A DNA stretch of 64,000 bases from Streptomyces xylophagus (GTDB taxonomy: Bacteria > Actinomycetota > Actinomycetes > Streptomycetales > Streptomycetaceae). Shown here one piece after another: positions 59,731 to 64,000 of the stretch (positions within the stretch are counted from its first letter, which is position 1; each line of letters starts with the position of its first letter). Location: positions 372,001 through 436,000 of the forward strand of contig NZ_JNWO01000003.1 of the NCBI RefSeq assembly GCF_000716435.1, read 5' to 3'. The notes beneath the pieces were generated by a model. The model made no database searches. It worked only from the letters and a program-made list of their open reading frames with translations, and had not been told where the DNA came from. Made by a program: the position numbers and the translations under genes.

Positions 59731-59779
59731 GTACGCACGGAACGTGACGGGACGCACGCATTCCGTCACTCGCGCGTAC
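59731..59779. promoter_or_regulatory. Nested inverted repeat before the encapsulin gene
   Basis: Outer arms GTACGC (59731-59736) and GCGTAC (59774-59779), inner arms GTGACGG (59744-59750) and CCGTCAC (59763-59769). It ends directly before the GGAGAGAAGG ribosome site. It could be an operator or a 5' UTR hairpin. The rest of 59599-59794 shows no gene. Confidence 0.45.
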
Positions 59780-59794
59780 AGGAGAGAAGGCACC

Positions 59795-61216
59795 ATGTCG
59801 GTCGAGACCGGTACCGCGCCCGAGGCGGGCGCCGAGGAGCGGGAACAGCAGAGCCTCGGTACCGCCGCGGCACGCACCCTGGCGACCACGACCAAGTCCG
59901 AACCCCAGATGCAGGGCATCAGTTCCCGGTGGCTGACCCGCATGCTGCCCTGGGTGAACGTGCCCGGCGGCACCTACCGCGTCAACCGCCGCCTGACCTA
60001 CACGTGGGGCGACGGACGGGTGACGTTCGTCCAGACCGGCGCCCAAGTACGGGTCGTCCCAGCGGAGTTGGCCGAACTCCCGCTGCTGCGCGGCTTCACG
60101 GACACCGACGCGCTCGGCGCGCTGGCCGAGCGGTTCGAGCAACGGGAGTACACACCGGGGCAGTTGATCGCGGAGGCGGGCCACCCCGCCGACCAGGTGG
60201 TCCTGATCGCGCACGGCAAGGTGGAGCAGCTCGGCGAGGGTCCCTACGGCGACGAGGCGGTCGTCGGTCTGCTGGCCGACGGCGACACCTTCGGCGGCCA
60301 GGTGCTCGCCGACCCCGACGGCACCTGGGAGTTCACGGCCCGCGCGGCGACGGCCACCACGGTGCTGACGCTCCCGCACACGGCGTACCGGACGGTCGCG
60401 GACCGGCACGCGGAGCTGCGCGCACATGTCGAGGCGCGGGGCGCGGACGAACCCGGCCCGCTCAACCCGTTCGGCGAGGCGGCGATCTCCCTCAGCGCCG
60501 GGCATGTGGGCGAGCCCGATCTGCCGGCCACGTTCGTGGACTACGATCTGGCCCCGCGCGAGTACGAACTCAGCGTCGCCCAGACCGTGTTGAAGGTGCA
60601 CAGCCGCGTCACCGACCTCTACAACCAGCCGATGAACCAGACCCAGCAGCAACTCCGGCTGACCGTCGAGGCGTTGCGCGAGCGGCAGGAGAACGAGCTG
60701 GTCAACAACCGGGACTTCGGCCTGCTGCACAACGCCGACTACGACCAGCGGATCTCCACCCACTCCGGGCCGCCGACCCCCGACGACCTGGACGAACTGC
60801 TGAGCATGCGACGCGACACCCGCTTCCTGTTCGCGCATCCGCGGGCGATCTCCGCGTTCGGCCGGGAGTGCAACAAACGGGGCGTCTACTTCAGCGGTAT
60901 CGACGTCGGCGGCCACCATCTGCCCGCCTGGCGCGGGGTGCCGCTGCTGCCGTGCGGCAAGATCCCCGTCAGCGATTCCCGTACGTCGTCGATCATCGCC
61001 ATGCGCACCGGCGAGGACGACCAGGGCGTGATCGGCCTCTACCAGACGGGCATCCCGGAGGAGATCGAGCCGGGCCTCAACGCGCGCTTCATGGGCATCA
61101 ACGAACAGGCGATCATCTCGTACCTGGTCAGCACCTACTTCTCGGCGGCGGTCCTGGTGCCGGACGCGCTCGGCATCCTGGAGAACGTCGAGGTCTCCCG
61201 CCGGGACGCCAACTGA
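59795..61216 (+). CDS. Family 2B encapsulin nanocompartment shell protein
   Basis: 473 residues. The disordered N-terminal arm (1-40) is followed by HK97-fold segments ([80 protein letters not shown]). A cyclic-nucleotide-binding-like domain is inserted at about residues 97-212. In that domain FGE is FGG (166-168) and the usual Arg-Ser-Ala is not seen, so nucleotide binding is uncertain. Encapsulins build protein shells around cargo enzymes. The usual 2B cargos (terpene cyclase, polyprenyl transferase, xylulose kinase) are absent here. ATG 59795 has AAGG upstream. Confidence 0.9.
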   Translation: MSVETGTAPEAGAEEREQQSLGTAAARTLATTTKSEPQMQGISSRWLTRMLPWVNVPGGTYRVNRRLTYTWGDGRVTFVQTGAQVRVVPAELAELPLLRGFTDTDALGALAERFEQREYTPGQLIAEAGHPADQVVLIAHGKVEQLGEGPYGDEAVVGLLADGDTFGGQVLADPDGTWEFTARAATATTVLTLPHTAYRTVADRHAELRAHVEARGADEPGPLNPFGEAAISLSAGHVGEPDLPATFVDYDLAPREYELSVAQTVLKVHSRVTDLYNQPMNQTQQQLRLTVEALRERQENELVNNRDFGLLHNADYDQRISTHSGPPTPDDLDELLSMRRDTRFLFAHPRAISAFGRECNKRGVYFSGIDVGGHHLPAWRGVPLLPCGKIPVSDSRTSSIIAMRTGEDDQGVIGLYQTGIPEEIEPGLNARFMGINEQAIISYLVSTYFSAAVLVPDALGILENVEVSRRDAN

Positions 61217-61229
61217 CCGAGGAGAGGCC

Positions 61230-62144
61230 CTAGTTCAGGAAGGCGTCGAGTCGTGCCGCGTCCGGTGCGGTCGCCGGGCCCGGCGCGGTGACGGCCAGGG
61301 CGGCGCCCGCGTTGGCCCGGCGGGCGGCGGTCACCGGGTCCACCCCCTGGGCCAGGGCGGCCATGAACACTCCGGTGTGCGCGTCACCCGCGCCGTTGAG
61401 GTCGACGGCGTCCACGGCGAACCCGGGGACGGTGACGAGGCGCCCGTCGTGGTGCAGGAGACACCCGTCGGGGCCGGTACGGACGAGCACCGAGCCGCGC
61501 CCCAGGCGGGATTGGAGCGCGCGAGCAGCCTCGGCCGGGTCGTCGATGCCGGTGATCAGCGCCGCCTCGCGGGCGTTGCAGCTCCACCAGTCCGAGCGGG
61601 CGAGCAGCAACTCCAAGGCGGCATCGGGGATTTCACGGACCAGCGGGCCCGGGTCGGTGACCAGCGTGGCGGCCGGGTCCAATCGCGGCAGGAGGTCGAG
61701 CAGGGCGGCCCGGTTGCTGTCGTACAGCAGGCTGTATCCGGTGACGTACACCAAGTCGCCTTCCCCGGGCCGGAGTTCGGCCAGGTCGGCGGAGGTCAGG
61801 GTGGCCTCGGCGCCGGGGCTGGTGACGAAGGTGCGCTCACCCTCCGCGTCGACCAGGCAGACCACGAAGCCGGTGTCCGGTTCCGGGCGCGGTGCGAGCA
61901 GGACGTCGATGCCCTCGGCGTGCAGTGCGGCGCGGGCCCGGTCACCGAAGGGGCCGGTGCCGTGCGCTCCGGCGTAGGTCACCGGAAGTCCCTGGCGGGC
62001 CGCGGCCGCCATGACGTTGAAGCCGCCGCCCGGGGTGCGCTCGGTGCGGGTGGCGAGGACGTCACCGCCGCGTTCGGGGAGGGCGGGTACCTCCAGGACG
62101 AGGTCGACGACGACGTTGCCGAGGTGCCAGAGCCGCGCGCTCAT
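61230..62144 (-). CDS. PfkB-family carbohydrate kinase
   Basis: 304 residues of the ribokinase fold: TPGGGFNVMAAAARQGLP (signature 1 with the GG hinge) and DAVDLNGAGDAHTGVFMAA (signature 2 with the catalytic Asp). ATP-dependent phosphorylation of a sugar or nucleoside is expected. It is the last gene of an operon with a GntR regulator and an ADP-ribosylglycohydrolase, so ribose or a ribosylated compound is a likely substrate. It ends 13 bp from the convergent encapsulin gene. Its start region is partly duplicated just upstream. Confidence 0.88.
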   Translation of the reverse strand: MSARLWHLGNVVVDLVLEVPALPERGGDVLATRTERTPGGGFNVMAAAARQGLPVTYAGAHGTGPFGDRARAALHAEGIDVLLAPRPEPDTGFVVCLVDAEGERTFVTSPGAEATLTSADLAELRPGEGDLVYVTGYSLLYDSNRAALLDLLPRLDPAATLVTDPGPLVREIPDAALELLLARSDWWSCNAREAALITGIDDPAEAARALQSRLGRGSVLVRTGPDGCLLHHDGRLVTVPGFAVDAVDLNGAGDAHTGVFMAALAQGVDPVTAARRANAGAALAVTAPGPATAPDAARLDAFLN

Positions 62145-62272
62145 GGCCGCTCCCGCAGGCCGAGCGTGGCCATGGCCGTGGCATCCCGGACGACCACAAC
62201 CGTACCGAGGTGCCAGAGCCCCCCACTCACGACCGCTCCCGCAGGCCGAGCAGGGCTGCCGCCGTGGCATCC
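62103..62272 (-). repeat. 86-bp-period tandem duplication at a gene junction
   Basis: 62121-62186 and 62207-62272 are imperfect copies of the same 66 bp, each starting GAGGTGCCAGAGCC and ending GCCGTGGCATCC; similarity extends about 18 bp upstream of each. One unit holds the end of the glycohydrolase (LGLRERS) and the start of the kinase (LWHLG). The inner copy encodes a 28-residue hybrid ORF (GTG at 62231) starting VSGGLWHLGTVVVV and ending ATLGLRERP, overlapping both genes. Confidence 0.75.
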
Positions 62273-63231
62273 AGGTCGAGCGCCGGGTTGACGCGGACGA
62301 GCGTCTCCCGCGCGTCGGCCGGGAAAGCGTCCACTCCGTGGCACGCTCCGCCGACCGCGCCCGCGATCGCCGCGATGGTGTCGCAGTCACCGCCGACGGA
62401 CGCGGCGAGCAGTGCGGCACGCCAGGGGTCGTCGGGGCAGGCGGCGAGTACGGCGAAGGCGGCGGGCACGGACTCCTGCGTGGCGAGGCTGGTGCCCACC
62501 AACGCGTAGACCCGCTCGCAGACTTGGGCCTCCGTGAGACCCCGCACCAGCCCGGTCGCCCAGACGATCCGCTCGGCGACGTCGGCGGCGGCCACCCAGT
62601 GCCCGCGCCCCGCCGCCAACCGGGCTGCCGACACGGCCACTTCGACCGCCTCGGGAACCGACGTTCCGTCAAGTCCCGCGCTCACAGCGGCGGCCACCGC
62701 TGCCGCACCGGCGAGCGCGACCCCGGTGTTGTGGGTCAGGCTGCTCGCCTCCACCACCCGGTCCACCAGTACGGCCGGATCGGCGGCGGACACCGCGATG
62801 CCCACGGGGGCGATCCGCATCGCCGCGCCGTTGGTGGTGCCGTATCGCCCGACTTCGTCCACCGGGGTGCCCGCGAGGACCTGCTCCACCGCGCGCTTGG
62901 TGGACGGGCCGAGCAGGTCGAGGGAGCCGCGGGCCCGCATGTCGTCCTCCCAGGCGACCAGGCGCCGGGCCAGTTCCGCCGGGTCGACGCGACCCTTGCC
63001 GTCGAGCAGCAACTCGGCGAGAAGCAGGGCCTGTTCGGTGTCGTCGGTGACGGCACCGGCCGGCATCCCGGCGGCGAGGGGATGGTCGGGGTCGGCAGGG
63101 TGGAAGCCGGTGAGGAACGGGCCGTAGCGTGCAGTGATTTGTGGGCGGGACAGCATCTGGGTGGGCATGCCGAGGGCGTCCCCGAGGGCGAGCCCGTAGA
63201 GGGCTCCGGCGGCGCGGCTCTGGAGGGTCAT
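62227..63231 (-). CDS. ADP-ribosylglycohydrolase family protein
   Basis: 334 residues, all-alpha ARH fold. AGALYGLALGDALGMP, the di-magnesium motif TDDTEQALLLAE and the late GGDCDTIAAIAGAVGGA are the family signatures. It would cleave N- or O-glycosidic bonds to ADP-ribose or a related ribosyl group. It starts 28 bp after the GntR gene and is followed by a PfkB kinase. A pathway of removal of a ribosyl group then phosphorylation of the sugar or nucleoside is inferred. Confidence 0.88.
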   Translation of the reverse strand: MTLQSRAAGALYGLALGDALGMPTQMLSRPQITARYGPFLTGFHPADPDHPLAAGMPAGAVTDDTEQALLLAELLLDGKGRVDPAELARRLVAWEDDMRARGSLDLLGPSTKRAVEQVLAGTPVDEVGRYGTTNGAAMRIAPVGIAVSAADPAVLVDRVVEASSLTHNTGVALAGAAAVAAAVSAGLDGTSVPEAVEVAVSAARLAAGRGHWVAAADVAERIVWATGLVRGLTEAQVCERVYALVGTSLATQESVPAAFAVLAACPDDPWRAALLAASVGGDCDTIAAIAGAVGGACHGVDAFPADARETLVRVNPALDLDATAAALLGLRERS

Positions 63232-63259
63232 GGGTACTTTCCGGGGCGGGTTCGGCGGT

Positions 63260-63967
63260 TCAGCCGAAGGCGAGGGTCAGTTGGAAGTGGTCGGGGTCGA
63301 GGAGGCTCACGACATGTTCGACGAAGGAGCCGTCGGCGGCCCGGCTGGTGCGCCGCGTGTCGAGGAACCAGTCACCCGGTTCGCGGCGCAGCAACTCCGC
63401 CTCCCGCCCGTCGATCCGCCGCCCGCTCACCCGCTGTTCGCCGTGGTCGGGCCGCAGCCCGGCCCGCAGCATCACGTCGGTGAGCGACTCCTGGTCCAGT
63501 CCGCGTGACGGCAGGTCCCGCACTCCGGGTACGGGGGGCAGGAAGCTGCGTTCGTACGACACGACGACCGCGTCCGCGGCCAGCTCGCGTATGCGCTCCA
63601 CGCACACGAACTGCGCTTCCTTCAGGGTGAGTTGAGCCGCCAGCTCGTCGTCGCGCAGCTCCCGTACGACGAGCGTCCGTACACGGGTGTCGATGCCGTG
63701 GCCCGCCAGTGCGTGGGCCCAGCCGAGGTGGTCGTCCAGGGGGCGGCCGTCGAAGAGGACGTAGGAGCCCTTGCCGGTGCGGGTGGCGATCAGGCCGGCC
63801 TCGCTGAGTTCGGCGAGGGCCGCGCGGACAGTCGTACGGCTGACGCCGAAGCGTTGGGCCAGGGCGTGTTCGCCGGGCAGTTGCTCGCCGGCGGGGCGGT
63901 GGCCGCTGCGGATCTCCTTGGCGAGAACCTCGGTGATCCGCTGGTGTTTGAGCCGGACACCGGTCAC
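63260..63967 (-). CDS. GntR/HutC-type regulator
   Basis: 235 residues. Winged HTH: AGEQLPGEHALAQRFGVSRT and ARTVRAAL-type recognition helix (TTVRAALAELSEAGLIA) with wing TGKGSYVLFD. The UTRA effector domain (residues 85-235) is of the HutC/FarR type, usually binding sugars or phosphosugars. The GTG at 63967 overlaps the stop of the partial gene upstream (GTGA). It likely controls the whole operon. Confidence 0.88.
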   Translation of the reverse strand: MTGVRLKHQRITEVLAKEIRSGHRPAGEQLPGEHALAQRFGVSRTTVRAALAELSEAGLIATRTGKGSYVLFDGRPLDDHLGWAHALAGHGIDTRVRTLVVRELRDDELAAQLTLKEAQFVCVERIRELAADAVVVSYERSFLPPVPGVRDLPSRGLDQESLTDVMLRAGLRPDHGEQRVSGRRIDGREAELLRREPGDWFLDTRRTSRAADGSFVEHVVSLLDPDHFQLTLAFG

Positions 63968-64000
63968 GACGTCTCCCCGACCACCTCGGCGACGCTGACC
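63964..64000 (-). CDS. 3' end of an upstream gene, cut by the window edge
   Basis: The last 11 codons (VSVAEVVGETS, stop TGA at 63964) are in frame from the edge. The stop overlaps the GntR start (GTGA), so a further operon gene lies beyond the window. Its product cannot be told. Confidence 0.55.
   Translation of the reverse strand, partial: VSVAEVVGETS

Noticed and set aside
1-64000. Insertion sequences, phage genes, CRISPR arrays, tRNA or rRNA genes
   Set aside because: All gaps were examined by eye. No transposase or integrase motif, regularly spaced short repeats, cloverleaf with CCA-type end or rRNA-like sequence was found. The few repeats are described individually.

Overview
The window is a high-GC actinobacterial chromosome segment, almost certainly Streptomyces. 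Codon third positions are strongly G/C-biased, GTG starts are common, many operon genes join through ATGA or GTGA overlaps, and the gene types are typical of soil streptomycetes: ECF sigma factors with DGPF partners, MmyB-like HTH regulators, mannosyltransferases of the MptB type, a GH42/LacI pair and a family 2B encapsulin. No rRNA, tRNA, CRISPR array, transposase or phage gene was seen. The DNA reads as accessory metabolic modules, each with its own regulator.

1-14.2 kb: the 3'-truncated end of a large exported beta-helix-like protein, then a divergent catabolic locus. Leftward genes encode a fumarylacetoacetate-hydrolase-family (FAH) enzyme, a two-domain extradiol-dioxygenase-like VOC protein, a HisD-family dehydrogenase and an SDR. 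Rightward genes encode an ABM-type small monooxygenase, an FAD hydroxylase, an ACMSD/resorcylate-decarboxylase-type amidohydrolase, a cyclase-family hydrolase, a BBE-type flavin oxidase and a second FAH protein, followed by a NodD/NahR-type LysR regulator and a second SDR. Together they suggest hydroxylation, ring cleavage and hydrolysis of an unidentified aromatic substrate.

14.2-26.9 kb: a MarR-controlled quinone reductase plus aromatic hydroxylase, the latter with an unusual C-terminal extension; an XRE-type regulator divergent from an alcohol dehydrogenase; an ECF42-type sigma factor with two DGPF proteins, two matching ECF promoters and a 40-residue ORF; an SDR/VOC/MFS export operon; a quinone-reductase-like protein; and a methyltransferase.

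27-32.2 kb: a short second Rho whose primary RNA-binding aromatics are replaced, a membrane-anchored D,D-carboxypeptidase, and two polytopic mannosyltransferases, one overlapping the carboxypeptidase gene antisense by 283 bp.

32.3-42.4 kb: a leftward operon for asparagine/aspartate/glutamine use (FadR-type regulator, permease, asparaginase, aspartase, glutaminase), UppP, a crcB-DUF190-crcB fluoride exporter set, an SMP-30/strictosidine-synthase-like protein and a BrkB-family membrane protein.

42.4-49.5 kb: a degenerate coding stretch, a GH42 beta-galactosidase with divergent LacI regulator and operator, an exported DUF11-like protein, a VOC protein, a MarR regulator and an orphan PqqB.

49.6-59.6 kb: a LysR regulator divergent from a sulfonate/sulfur-scavenging operon. 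The operon begins with a 28-codon Cys-containing leader peptide followed by a pyrimidine-rich untranslated tract, then hydrolase, rhodanese, SsuC/SsuB/SsuA-like transporter parts, an SsuD-like monooxygenase, a second binding lipoprotein, an acyl-CoA-dehydrogenase-like monooxygenase and a GlcD-type oxidase.

59.6-64 kb: a family 2B encapsulin shell with a cyclic-nucleotide-binding-like insertion, convergent with a GntR / ADP-ribosylglycohydrolase / PfkB-kinase operon that carries a partial tandem duplication at a gene junction.
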